Shown here one piece after another: positions 37,583-47,796 of a DNA stretch of 60,700 nucleotides (its first letter is position 1; each line of letters starts with the position of its first letter). The position numbers and the translations under genes are program-made. The stretch covers positions 1-60,700 of the forward strand of contig JASANZ010002165.1 in NCBI GenBank assembly GCA_030849805.1, written 5' to 3'. Under the pieces are notes generated by a model that did not search any database, had not been told where the DNA came from, and was given only the letters and a program-made list of their open reading frames with translations. The DNA comes from Sergeia podlipaevii. Taxonomy: Eukaryota > Euglenozoa > Kinetoplastea > Trypanosomatida > Trypanosomatidae.

Positions 37583-40500
37583 ATGAATATTGCAGCTGCT
37601 ATTGGGCTTCAAATAATACTAAATAGAAGCACAAGGAATGCGGGCAATGACGACGCCATCGTCACAGCTGACGGCAACGCCTCTGCTTGCTCATCCTTTG
37701 TGAGTACCAGGCTTGCTCCCTTTGAAGAGGGGACAACACGCCGCGTACACACACACTCGCAAAGCCACGAGGGATTAGATCGTAGAGACTGGGGTGTCTG
37801 CGCACCACAATACGCAACCTACTACAATGCACGAGGAGGTGGCGGCGGCGGCGGCCGACATTTGAGTCGAGCTCAACGTACACACTCGTCAGATCAAGCG
37901 GTGCTAGATACGACTAGTAATTCTTTTCATCATCATCATCATCATCATCATCGTCACCATTATCAAAAGATACAGCAGCAGCAGCGGCAACAAAGGCGGC
38001 AGAGAGGCGAAATGGGCAGCTCGCATCCAAGTGCTCCTCTGGGCTATTCAAGTATTCCACGTGAGTATCATCTACCGCAGCAGCGATTTAATCCACACGA
38101 TGGCTATACCATCGACAGCGGTGGCACCAGTGTTGTTCCAGAGTTGATTCCTGACACCGTCACTGCTGAGGCTCTCCAATGTGTATTCAACCATTACATG
38201 CATAGCCAGCACCTTCTTGGTCCCACTTCACGTGAGGCAGCGCAAGCACTAGACGTACAGCAGCGGGTTCTCCAGCAAGTCCTGCACCACCATCAGCTGG
38301 CGTTAGCACGCCAGCAGCAACATGTTATTCTTGTTGACACGTCAGGACGACCGGCGATTCTGCAGGTGTCAGACGCCACGAAGAGGCATTTCGTAGAAAA
38401 TGAAGCGCTTGAGAAGGGAAAGGAAAAAAGCGAGGAGAAGGCGCAAGAGGAACGACAAAGGAAAGGAGGATGCGACATGGAAGCCACAGAAGTGGTAAGA
38501 GACGATGCAGATACACAAGCAACTCTACATGCGGCTCAAGCGCGAGAGCGGGGTCGCCGCTTTCGTTGGGACACCGTGCTGGAGTATCTTCCCAAGCCAC
38601 TTCCTCTTGCCGTGCTCTGCGCCTCCCCACGCGTCCGGCGTCGAGCGGAACAGATGACGTGGGCAGCGCTTGTGCATGAGGCAGGAAGGGGCAACAGTGG
38701 CTGTACCGCTCTTCTTCTTGGCGCGGGAGCTGGCTTTGCGACGGACACGTTTTCCAGCGTGGATGGTCGTGAGCGAGTGTACCCGGAGCCTCTGGCTGTG
38801 GCTCGCAGTGCTCCTCGAGGAGCTGCATCATCTACTGCCCCAGATTGTCAGGACGCACGGGTGCTTAATGGCTCAGCCTTCTTGGGCTGCGAGCACCAGT
38901 CTCTTGTTCTGGACAGCCTCTGGTGGCGCGGAGAATTACAACACGACGACACTGGCTGGCGTGAGAAGTTGCTCCCACCATGCATATCCGGTCCTCACAA
39001 CGTTAGGCCACGACTGTATATTGCAGGCCTCGATCCACTGGCAAGCATGGACGGGCCTGATGCTCTCGATGGGCTTCCTTCCGTACTATCAGCCTCGCAG
39101 TGTTCCCCTCCGCCCGCTTCGTTTCTCGCCGCTACTGCGCCTACACGGCTCCTGTATGGGGTAGCTCTCGACGTTGGCGGTGGTGATGAGAAGGAACGAG
39201 GCGGTGGTGAGGAAGGCAAAAAGACAGCACAAGCGACTAATTCGATGAGCGTGTCGCTGCGTGACAGCTTTGAGTACGCTCAACTGATGGACATCATTAG
39301 AGAACGAGCAGCAGGGCGGCAAGCTATCACGTCAGGCAACAAGTCTCACTCAACGATTTCAACTGCCTTGCAAGGCTTTGAGTCCTCCCCGTTTGCTACG
39401 CCAGCAACGCGGCATCCAATTGTCGCCCGTAGTGCTCCTGCGGGTATGCTTGCTCTTGAGGACGTAGCGGGCACCTGTCATCTGTTCTTTCCCGAAGACA
39501 CTCCTTCTCCGTCTGCTGAGTGCATGGCATGGCTGCGAAGATTGCAACCCCCGCGACAGGCCCCTGCCACCTTCCCCCCATTTGCCCTATGTGAACCAGC
39601 TCCACTTCAACCTTTTGCATCACCCAACTCATCCGCGTCTTTCACTGCAAAATCAATAGACGCACCAACTGCCTGCGCGGTAAGACGGACTTTATCGTTG
39701 CTGCCGCCATCCATGTCGCAGACTGCGTCGGCCTGCACATCACTGCCACAGTACAATAACTCCAGCAACGAGGATGGATCACATCACGCCAGTCTGGAGC
39801 CAGTGGCACCGGTTGATTCATGGCAAAAGGTTTTTTTTGGTAATGGCAGTGATCCACGTGTTCTGCACCGGGCATCTACCGACCAAAGCAACATCGGTGA
39901 TAAAACCTCCCCTTTAGCTGAGAGAAGCTTTGCTACTACTGCCACTACTTCATCTTCTTCACCGTGGTCAAGCTCCGAGTTAGATCCCGCTCTTTACTTA
40001 GAGCACGACGGCAGCTCTGAAGCTAGCTGGGGAAGCCATGGGGGCTCCTCGCTGCAAGAAAACAAGGAGAAAACACCTCAGCAACAGCAGCAGAAGCAGA
40101 AGTCAGACCTCGCTGCGGTTCAACGGGCAAAGTGGGCTAGTGAACGGGCTGCTATCGTGTCACGTATGAATATACAAGATCCTCCGTGGCTTATGTTGAG
40201 CAGTCTTCAGGGACCTCAGCCTCGCCCTATCGCAGTACACATAACGGAAGCACAGCTACCGTGGTTAGCGGAGAGTCTCTCACCTGACTCGACCGCGGGA
40301 GGACTGCCCGATCTGCAGGAGCTATACTGTGCGTTCAATGCGAGCACGTTTGCAAAGGGCTCAGAAGCCCTCTCGCAGTGGCAGTGGATACGGAGTGTGC
40401 TAGCATCTAGAAGGAACTTTCTGCTGCTGAGTATCGTGCCGCGGCAAGTAAGTGAAGCCGGAGACGACGAGAAGGGCGGAGAAGAGCGTGGGGAACGCAG

Positions 40501-42661
40501 CGGCGAGGGTGCCCTGATGACTGGCTCTGTTACCCACAGTCGTAGCAGTGCACGAGGGAACACCACTGTGAGCGACAGAACAGCTTGTATGAACAACAGT
40601 ATTGCGCAAACACTTGCGATGAGGTACATTGACAAGAGTGAGAAGGTCGACCAGGTTTGCACTTCTGCTAACACTAGCTGTACTTCCTCAGTGCACATTA
40701 GCCCTGCTAATCCTGTTGTGGTGGCTCACCGCGCTTCAGGCGCTGCTGCCATGATGCCAATCTCTTCTTCTTCTTTTTCATATGATGTGAAGGATGGTGA
40801 AAGAGGGGGTCATGCCAAGCGGTTTCAGCACTCCACATCCTTATCACCAGTGCTGACATCCGCACCGTCAGTACGCGCACCGGATGTCTTTTTGTCTGCC
40901 TCCGTATTGAAGGGACTTGAACAGATACCTTCGCTGCAAGTGCTTCGCCTCGCTCGCGCTGCGCTGAGCGTACTGCTGTTAGTGCTTGGCGATTCAGTGG
41001 CAGTGCATCCACTTGGAGTGATACCAGAGCACTCAAGCCGAAGGGCTAGTGGTGGCAGCAGCAGTGGGACGAGAAGCAAAGAAAAGCAGAGGCAGTCTTG
41101 CGATCACACACGTCATAGCAGCAGCAGTGGTCAACACGGGTGTAGAGAAGAAAACAAAGGTGATGACGATGTCAGCGACGATGTCCCTGATGAGCAAGTA
41201 GTACGTAAAAATTTACGAGAGCTTTATGTGTGCACCGATCACGTGGAGGGTAACACGTATGGGAAGACAGGGGGACTCGCGGTGGACTTGTCCGCGTGCG
41301 CACTGCCAGCGCTGCAGGTGCTGTGGCTCGACATGGCGGCGTTGCGCCAGATACACTTTCTGCATCCTGCCAGGCACACTCATCTCCGAGAGATTCACCT
41401 ACTGCTAGACCTTTCATTTGTCTCCACGTCGCTGTTGAGCGTCGCTGCGCTGCCCGCGCTGGAGGTGCTTCACGTAGAAAAAATCATCCTTAACGGACTG
41501 GGGTTTCTCGCACAATGCAAGACGTTGAGGGAGCTCCTTCTTCATGCCTGTAGGGTGCCTGCCGTGAGCTCGGAGAGTCGGCACGCACTCTGCGGCGTCG
41601 GTGAGGCTCCTGCGCTCGAATGCCTCTCGCTATCCTACTCTATTGATGTGAAGCATCTTGACGACATTGCAAAGAGCAGCACACTGCGCAAGGTGGTACT
41701 AACGCGATGCAATGGCATTGCTACCAGCGCCATCGCGGGGCTGCAACTGCTGCCGTGCCTGGAGGAGCTTTGCCTAGAGTACACACGGGTGGATGGGATG
41801 CAGGTGCTGGCGACTAGCCAGACGTTGCGTGTGCTGCGCCTCGACGGATGCAGGCGCATCTTGCGTAACTCAATTGTCGGACTCGAGATGTGTATCGCCC
41901 TGCAAGAACTGTCGCTCAGCGGCACTAATGTGGTGACGGTGTCTAACTTGGGGGCAGGCAGTTGCATCTACCTCCGGAGCCTGGATCTTAGCCATTGCCG
42001 GTATATGGATGTAGACGGGCTTCAAGGAGTGCAGGCACTGCCACATTTAGAGGTGCTTTCTCTATCGTACACCCCCATCACTGACGTGCACTTCCTCCAA
42101 GACTGCGTGGCACTCAACTCACTCTACGTGGAAGGCTGCACAAAGCTAGCAGAGGATGCGTTTACTGGTTTGCAATACGTGCGTACACTTGAACGCGTTG
42201 TTGCCAACTTCTGCACCAGCCTTGAGACGGTGGCCTGCCTGGGGGAGTCACGCAGTCTACGGTTTCTCTCTCTTGATGGATGCTCTGGACTGCAGACACC
42301 CGCTGGACTCTCTGGACTGGAGCAATGTGCTACTCTGGAATACCTGAGCCTAGCTGACTGCCCTCGTGTAGACGATGTACGCTGTCTTTCTCGCAAGGGA
42401 TCTCACAGTAGAAATGGCTGCGAAGGTATGCGGTACCTTTCTTTGAAGGGCAGTAGTGCGCTAGTGAGCAAAGGGCTGCATGGCCTTGAAGCGCTGCCGC
42501 GCCTTGAGCATCTAAACATTGAAGAGTTAAACAAAATAGATGACATTAATCGTCTTGCACGCTCGAAATCACTGCGCTACGTAACAGTGCGTGGATGCAC
42601 GTCACTCAGTGACGCAGGTGTCCGTGAGGTATTACTTGCGCGCATTCAATGTGTACAGTGA
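37583..42661 (+). CDS. Giant leucine-rich-repeat protein with His/Gln-rich N-terminus
   Basis: This 1692-residue protein starts at MNIAAAIGLQ; the upstream extension lacks an ATG in frame. The N-terminal two thirds is largely disordered: a Gly run near residue 90, a run of eight His near 116, Gln-rich stretches, a Lys/Glu-rich charged segment near 280-300 and many Ser-rich tracts. The C-terminal third (about 1205-1692) is an array of leucine-rich repeats of irregular length. Examples are NLRELYVC, LQVLWLDM, LEVLHVEK, LRELLLHAC, LEELCLEYTRV, LRVLRLDGCRRI, LQELSLSGTNV, LRSLDLSHCRYM and LEVLSLSYTPI. The 'LdgC..L' spacing is of the cysteine-containing or trypanosome LRRP type. Such domains bind proteins, for example as ubiquitin-ligase adaptors or cytoskeletal scaffolds. 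No membrane segment or signal peptide is seen. Specific function unknown. Confidence 0.88.
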   Translation: MNIAAAIGLQIILNRSTRNAGNDDAIVTADGNASACSSFVSTRLAPFEEGTTRRVHTHSQSHEGLDRRDWGVCAPQYATYYNARGGGGGGGRHLSRAQRTHSSDQAVLDTTSNSFHHHHHHHHRHHYQKIQQQQRQQRRQRGEMGSSHPSAPLGYSSIPREYHLPQQRFNPHDGYTIDSGGTSVVPELIPDTVTAEALQCVFNHYMHSQHLLGPTSREAAQALDVQQRVLQQVLHHHQLALARQQQHVILVDTSGRPAILQVSDATKRHFVENEALEKGKEKSEEKAQEERQRKGGCDMEATEVVRDDADTQATLHAAQARERGRRFRWDTVLEYLPKPLPLAVLCASPRVRRRAEQMTWAALVHEAGRGNSGCTALLLGAGAGFATDTFSSVDGRERVYPEPLAVARSAPRGAASSTAPDCQDARVLNGSAFLGCEHQSLVLDSLWWRGELQHDDTGWREKLLPPCISGPHNVRPRLYIAGLDPLASMDGPDALDGLPSVLSASQCSPPPASFLAATAPTRLLYGVALDVGGGDEKERGGGEEGKKTAQATNSMSVSLRDSFEYAQLMDIIRERAAGRQAITSGNKSHSTISTALQGFESSPFATPATRHPIVARSAPAGMLALEDVAGTCHLFFPEDTPSPSAECMAWLRRLQPPRQAPATFPPFALCEPAPLQPFASPNSSASFTAKSIDAPTACAVRRTLSLLPPSMSQTASACTSLPQYNNSSNEDGSHHASLEPVAPVDSWQKVFFGNGSDPRVLHRASTDQSNIGDKTSPLAERSFATTATTSSSSPWSSSELDPALYLEHDGSSEASWGSHGGSSLQENKEKTPQQQQQKQKSDLAAVQRAKWASERAAIVSRMNIQDPPWLMLSSLQGPQPRPIAVHITEAQLPWLAESLSPDSTAGGLPDLQELYCAFNASTFAKGSEALSQWQWIRSVLASRRNFLLLSIVPRQVSEAGDDEKGGEERGERSGEGALMTGSVTHSRSSARGNTTVSDRTACMNNSIAQTLAMRYIDKSEKVDQVCTSANTSCTSSVHISPANPVVVAHRASGAAAMMPISSSSFSYDVKDGERGGHAKRFQHSTSLSPVLTSAPSVRAPDVFLSASVLKGLEQIPSLQVLRLARAALSVLLLVLGDSVAVHPLGVIPEHSSRRASGGSSSGTRSKEKQRQSCDHTRHSSSSGQHGCREENKGDDDVSDDVPDEQVVRKNLRELYVCTDHVEGNTYGKTGGLAVDLSACALPALQVLWLDMAALRQIHFLHPARHTHLREIHLLLDLSFVSTSLLSVAALPALEVLHVEKIILNGLGFLAQCKTLRELLLHACRVPAVSSESRHALCGVGEAPALECLSLSYSIDVKHLDDIAKSSTLRKVVLTRCNGIATSAIAGLQLLPCLEELCLEYTRVDGMQVLATSQTLRVLRLDGCRRILRNSIVGLEMCIALQELSLSGTNVVTVSNLGAGSCIYLRSLDLSHCRYMDVDGLQGVQALPHLEVLSLSYTPITDVHFLQDCVALNSLYVEGCTKLAEDAFTGLQYVRTLERVVANFCTSLETVACLGESRSLRFLSLDGCSGLQTPAGLSGLEQCATLEYLSLADCPRVDDVRCLSRKGSHSRNGCEGMRYLSLKGSSALVSKGLHGLEALPRLEHLNIEELNKIDDINRLARSKSLRYVTVRGCTSLSDAGVREVLLARIQCVQ

Positions 42662-43142
42662 AGGCGCATTGTGTGTGTGTGTGTGTGTTTTGGCGTGTTC
42701 CTCCTTTTTTTCTTCCACGATTTTTTTTGATAATTTACATCGCTCCCAATTACTATTATTTACTTAGTTAATTTTTCTATTTTTCTTCTCTTCTTGAGAT
42801 TTTGTTCTGTTTGTGAAGTGCCACTATCTGCCTTTTGGCATATTTCTTCTTGCCTCCCTGCTTTCTTCTTCTTTTCTATTGTTATTAACTTTTTTTTTTT
42901 TTGAAAGAAATGTACTCTCTTTTCATATGCAATCTTCATTCTCACCAGCCTTTTCCTTCTTTTCATTTTTATTTTCTTCATTATACTTCTACACGTACGC
43001 CCACACATCCATTGAACAGCATTTTTTTTATATAAAGATTTACATACTTCAATATATATATTATCCCCACTCGTCCCCAATTGGAAAATAGATCCTTTTT
43101 ACGTTTTCTCCTTCTTGTTCTTCTTCAACAAACAGTACGATA
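42662..43142. other. AT-rich spacer with GT tract
   Basis: 481 bases. A (GT)n run lies at 42671-42690 and many T/C tracts follow. A 92-codon plus frame at 42813-43091 is a pyrimidine-tract translation. The CT-rich tract at 43103-43128 was probably the splice signal of the now broken dehydrogenase. Confidence 0.55.
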
Positions 43143-44187
43143 ATGATGGTGCTCATGCAGAGCCTCTTTCAGGAGAAAGTGAAGCATCTCCAGATCCGCG
43201 ATATTGAAGCCAACGATGCCCTTGGCTCTCATGACTGTCGCGTGGAGGTGCACAGCTCCGGCATCTGCGGCAGTGACGTGCACAACTACGAATATGGCTG
43301 CATTAGTTCTTTTGTGGTCTAAGAGCCCATGGTGGCTGGGCTAAGAGGCCTCAGGCACTGTGGTAGCCGTTGGGAGCGAAGTTACACACCTTAAAATTGG
43401 GGACCGTGTCGCAATGGAGCCCGGGGTTCCTCGCTGGAACTCTACTCAAACCATGAACGGTATCTACAATCTGGAGCCCAACCTCATCTTCTGGGCAACC
43501 CCACCAGTGCGTGGGTGCCTGAGCTCGGCAGTGATCCACCCAGCTGCACTGTGCCTCAAGCTTCCTAAAAAATGTGAGCTATGAGGAGGGCGCCATGTGT
43601 GAGCCTCTCGCGGTAGGTATGCACGCCTCTATAAAGGCTGGAATAAAGCCGGGGGATGTGGCGCTGGCACAGTTGGCATCGTCACGGCTTCCTGTGCGCT
43701 TGCTGAGGGAGGGAGGTGCGCCGGGGTGATCATTACTGATGCTCTGCTGGAAAGGCTTGAAATTGCCGCCGAGTGCGCCGGGGTGCACCCAGTATTGTCG
43801 TCAGACGCAAGGAAGATGCGCGAACTTGTCGATGGGCATACTGATGATCAAGGCGTCGATCGAGTGTTTGAGCGCACCGGCTTCGGCGCGGAGTATGATC
43901 TTATTTACGAGTATGCTGCTCCTGGCTCGACAGTGGTGCTGGTAGAAATGCCAGTAAAGCCGGTGATGTTTGATGTCGTGTCTGCCCAGGCGAAGGAGAT
44001 CACCTTTCAGATCATTCTCCGCTACCGCAACGTGTACCCGCGCATCATCCGCTTGATCAGCTCTGGGAAGCTGAACGTGAGGCCACTCATCACGGTGAAG
44101 ATGCCATTTAAGGAGAGCGTCAAGGCGTATGAAAGAACTCTGGAGCGCAAGCCCACAGACATCAAAATTATGATCGGGATGGAGTAA
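43143..44187 (+). pseudogene. Broken zinc-type sorbitol/xylitol dehydrogenase
   Basis: Pieces in several frames rebuild a medium-chain dehydrogenase of the sorbitol/D-xylulose reductase type along about 345 residues. From the ATG at 43143: LQIRDIEANDALGSHDC, then VHSSGICGSDVHNYE with the catalytic-zinc Cys. This frame meets TAA at 43320-43322. The 'GHE' zinc site is scrambled by indels near 43338-43350. Another frame carries [19 protein letters not shown] and [12 protein letters not shown] shift near 43570 restores [20 protein letters not shown] and GIKPGDVAL. The Rossmann 'GxGxxG' loop is damaged by a shift or deletion near 43663-43670, leaving [17 protein letters not shown]. The last frame (to 44187) keeps GVDRVFERTG through PTDIKIMIG. 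The protein cannot bind NAD or zinc properly. The family oxidises polyols to keto-sugars. Closest in feel to bacterial xylitol dehydrogenases, but polyol dehydrogenases also occur in trypanosomatids. Confidence 0.9.
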
Positions 44188-44751
44188 CAATCATCATTCA
44201 TACATCCTCTATAAGTTATACATTTACATGATCATTTTTCATATCTGGACGCACATATAGCGAATTTCCTTTCCCATACGTTTTTCTTTACTTTTTTTTC
44301 AAAGGGATGTATTTCTACTTTTTTCTGAAACGCAACAAGTCTGTTTTTTTTTTTTCTGCCTTGTCTTCATCAACAAGACGAAACAACTTCTGTTACTTCT
44401 AATCTATTTGTTGCAACTTCTCCCCTCTACCGTCTTCTGTATATATGAGGCTAGGTAAACATGTATATATATATATATTGCTCATCATCATTTGTAGTCA
44501 TATAGCACGTTTGTGCATGTCTGTGTTCTCCTCTTTTCTTTTGATTTATGGCTTTAAAAAAATACCTGCTATCTACGTTTTCTGCTTTATATAACGATGT
44601 TGGTTCTTTTTCTTTTTCTTCTTTATATGCTTATTCAAGCGCGCGCACAAGCGCTATGCAAAGCAACACATTTCGCCATATACGTATATAGAAATCCTTT
44701 CTCATCATACACACTGCACAAACCCTTTACTAGTAGTAACAAGCCATTGAC
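44188..44751. other. AT-rich spacer
   Basis: 564 bases with T-runs at 44345-44355, a TA run at 44465-44479 and a T/C tract at 44602-44624. A 72-codon plus frame overlapping the next start is not convincing. Confidence 0.55.
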
Positions 44752-47700
44752 ATGCTCCACTGCCCTTCTCCTCAGCATATCCATTGTCAAAGCAGCCTTG
44801 CCCTGGGGAATCTAGTCAAGGAGCTCTCCAATTGTTTAGCGTCTGAGCGGCAGCAACAAATACAGTGTGCAAGGCAGAATACAACTGTTACGGAAGATGT
44901 TCCTGCCACTAGCAGTGGCCCCAGTTCCCAAGAGTATTCACATCCTGCTGAAGTGTTCGCCCATTCCGAACAGACCATTCTGCAGGATACTCTGAACCTC
45001 TGTGCCGCTCTTGCCGCAGCCGATGCGGAGTCGAACAAACTGAACGTCTCATATACGGATCCAGCCTCGCTTAATGAATCTCCCATGAGCACTTCACACA
45101 GTACAGTGCTTCGGTGCCAAAGGCTATCAGAGATACTGTGTGCGTGGCTAGGGCAACAGGTCATCTTGACCCCTGAGGCTGAAACCGCCCTTGCGCGGCG
45201 GCAGCAGATCAAATGTGGCAGCAAGGATAGCGGTGCAGGGATTGCCAGTCTTTATGCTCTTTTGACAGATATAGAGGCACTTGGCGGTGATGCAGGGACG
45301 TCCTTTCGCGTCTTTTCTACTGAGTTTGGTGAAGACGATGGTGCTGGCAATACCTCTTCTGATGGAACAGAAAAAGACTGTCTGGATCAGGCACTATCCT
45401 ATACGTTGCACGTGTTTACCATTTCTCGTGCATTTGATGCCAGTTTTATGAGTGGCAGTAAGCATGTGCCTGAGCAGGTGTGTGCCCTCTCCTCCTCCGC
45501 AACCAATCGACAGCTTTTTGCGAGGCGCGTTGCAATGCCAGAAGAGTACGTGTGTCGGCTCGTGGAGCTGCGGGCTAGGGTGACCTATCAGGCCGCCTGG
45601 AGACACTTTTTATCTGCCTTTCAATCCAGCCTTGGCTCCTCGAAGAATAGAAAGAAAAATGACCAACCAGGACTGGGCAAGAGATCTGAAGGTGACTTAC
45701 TCTCACTTCGTCAGGCTTTGCGCTATGCTCTCCCAGAAGTGTTTCGCTCACTTGTCCACTCCGCTGATGCTTGTCACGTGGCTGCCTCTGTGCTCATGTC
45801 ATCTGTCGCTGCTGAGCTAGAAGCGAAGTATGTTCGTCCTACCCTCCTTGACTTTGCCAAATCACAAGGTCAAGAGCCAGCAGGTCAGACAGCAGTAAAT
45901 GCGGCGCCTTACTCTCTGTATGTGCATCCTGGAATAACCCTGAGCGCCGATCCTACGCGTGTGACGGCCGGAACCGGGGTGTGCGCAACCACGGCGATTG
46001 CGGAGGGTGAACTGCTGAGCAGGGAGTCAGCAGCGTTTTGGCACAGTCGCACTGAAGCCACCACCGCTGCAGAGGCCAAAAGTCAGTTGCTGCTGGATGT
46101 CATCGAGCTTTGTAGGGAAGCGGAAGCAGCTCTTCCCCAATGCCTTTCTCGTTTATTTTCTAATACCAACGTAGATAATTCCGTGTTATGCCTGCTCGGT
46201 GGTGCGCCGGATATGTCGTCGCACGTGACGCGTTATATGCGGCTGCTTTCTCAACTGAAGTCACTGCGAGTGCCGTCACCTTCTGCGTCAGCACAGCGCA
46301 TGGAGGAGGAGGGCGAAGGAGCAGAGAAAAGAAAAGAGGACGAGCTGGACACCATTCAGGAGGTATGCAACTTCATATCTAATAAAGGTAACAACAACGT
46401 TCTGAAGCTTCGCTCTGTCGATGAGTTTGTGATTGGCATGCCAACGTACCCCGAGGTCGGCAGCGCGGGTGAAGCGGACGATGACGAGTGGGGCGTACTC
46501 GGTGGCATAGACTGCGGTAGTGCGTTTTACATCTTCACACGCCTCTATAGCCACTCCTGTGCGCCAAATGCAATGCTCGTGTTCCCTACCCGTGCAGGCC
46601 GTGCAGCTGGCCATTGCATTGATGCCTTGTTTACTGGAGAAGCGTGCGTGGTGGCACTGCGAGACATTAATGATGGTGAAGAAATTACCATCACCTACAC
46701 ATGCCTTACGCCTCCAGTGCTTGCCTTGTCTCGCAATGAGAAGACACACATCCTCGGGTTTCGCTGCGCTTGTCAATTCTGCCGCGATAAGACTGGCCTT
46801 CTTGAAGGCATTCGTTGCTCTGAGTGTGGGTTACTGGTATACCAAGACGAAGAACAGGCAGAAGAAGAGACAAAGCCACATAGCGTTTCAGTGGGCGAAG
46901 AGCTTGATGACGTGGCTACCCACGAGGACGATCATGACGAAGACAAACATTCAGAGTATAGCTTTTATGCTAAGCGCAAGGCACGGCCGTTCCAGCACGC
47001 AGTCGATTGTTCCAAATGTCATATTCCTTGGACCCCAATTCAAACTCGCACTGCAGCACGTCTGACTGACGAGATGCAGAAAGCTGAGGCGCCACTAGCG
47101 TCCTTTTCGTTCCAGTCCAAGTATGATGACCGCCATGAGACCTCAACAGTAGATTCAGATGAATCCGTGGCGGAAAGTGGTGTCGATACTGCCACAAGCG
47201 TTATTCATCGCCTGCTCGCTCTTGATCAGGCTTCTGCGCATAGTTTATTGTCTACTCATCGTCTACGCCTTCAGCTGCGTCTTGATGCGCTTGCAACATC
47301 CACCGTTGCTGCCTCTCTCACCCCACGCGACAGTACGAACTTGCTTCAGCTTACTGCTGATGTACTGGAAGACATTGAGTTGCTGCTACCGCCCAACCAC
47401 CCATTTGTCACGGGGCTCCGCGCGCACTATATATTCGCACGTGGCAGGCACGCAGCAGCCGCGATCGAGAGTGAGGAGCTTGCGGAAGGTGTCAGACACG
47501 ACGACTGCTGCGGGGCAGTGAGAGCTGAAGCCAATGTGATGCGGCAACCCTTTGTGCGGGACGCGGTGCTGCGCGCGTGTGTTGTCAAATGCTTTCAGGA
47601 GCACTATGTGCAGTGTGTTGGGTGGGACACGGCCATGGCGTCCGCTTCAGAGAATGCCATTCTATCAGCTTTTCTGCAAAGGTTCAGCACGGAGCTGTCT

Positions 47701-47796
47701 GCCGCTGGAATTGATGAACTTACCTCCTTCACTATGCTTCTGTCCATGGTAGAAGCCAGTCCTCTCAGTGACGAAGATGAAGCCCAAGGCAGATAA
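44752..47796 (+). CDS. SET-domain protein (SMYD-like lysine methyltransferase)
   Basis: This is a 1014-residue protein. A split SET domain is visible. Its N-terminal part is near residues 389-430 (VTAGTGVCATTAIAEGELLS). The catalytic core is near 590-660, with 'RLYSHSCAPNAMLVF' corresponding to the NHSC motif that binds S-adenosylmethionine and 'DINDGEEITITYT' as the final SET strand. A post-SET cysteine cluster follows (FRCACQFCRD, about 669-678, and IRCSECG). The insertion between the SET halves is long. No MYND finger is evident, but the arrangement and helical C-terminus (about 830-1000) recall SMYD proteins. The substrate may be a histone or another protein. The NHSC Asn is replaced by Ser (SHSC), a variant of the motif. 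The N-terminal 380 residues are mostly helical and unassigned. Confidence 0.85.
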   Translation: MLHCPSPQHIHCQSSLALGNLVKELSNCLASERQQQIQCARQNTTVTEDVPATSSGPSSQEYSHPAEVFAHSEQTILQDTLNLCAALAAADAESNKLNVSYTDPASLNESPMSTSHSTVLRCQRLSEILCAWLGQQVILTPEAETALARRQQIKCGSKDSGAGIASLYALLTDIEALGGDAGTSFRVFSTEFGEDDGAGNTSSDGTEKDCLDQALSYTLHVFTISRAFDASFMSGSKHVPEQVCALSSSATNRQLFARRVAMPEEYVCRLVELRARVTYQAAWRHFLSAFQSSLGSSKNRKKNDQPGLGKRSEGDLLSLRQALRYALPEVFRSLVHSADACHVAASVLMSSVAAELEAKYVRPTLLDFAKSQGQEPAGQTAVNAAPYSLYVHPGITLSADPTRVTAGTGVCATTAIAEGELLSRESAAFWHSRTEATTAAEAKSQLLLDVIELCREAEAALPQCLSRLFSNTNVDNSVLCLLGGAPDMSSHVTRYMRLLSQLKSLRVPSPSASAQRMEEEGEGAEKRKEDELDTIQEVCNFISNKGNNNVLKLRSVDEFVIGMPTYPEVGSAGEADDDEWGVLGGIDCGSAFYIFTRLYSHSCAPNAMLVFPTRAGRAAGHCIDALFTGEACVVALRDINDGEEITITYTCLTPPVLALSRNEKTHILGFRCACQFCRDKTGLLEGIRCSECGLLVYQDEEQAEEETKPHSVSVGEELDDVATHEDDHDEDKHSEYSFYAKRKARPFQHAVDCSKCHIPWTPIQTRTAARLTDEMQKAEAPLASFSFQSKYDDRHETSTVDSDESVAESGVDTATSVIHRLLALDQASAHSLLSTHRLRLQLRLDALATSTVAASLTPRDSTNLLQLTADVLEDIELLLPPNHPFVTGLRAHYIFARGRHAAAAIESEELAEGVRHDDCCGAVRAEANVMRQPFVRDAVLRACVVKCFQEHYVQCVGWDTAMASASENAILSAFLQRFSTELSAAGIDELTSFTMLLSMVEASPLSDEDEAQGR

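Noticed and set aside
44276..44815. Possible small gene just before the SET gene
   Set aside because: The 72-codon frame at 44597-44815 overlaps the SET start in another frame and has spacer composition.
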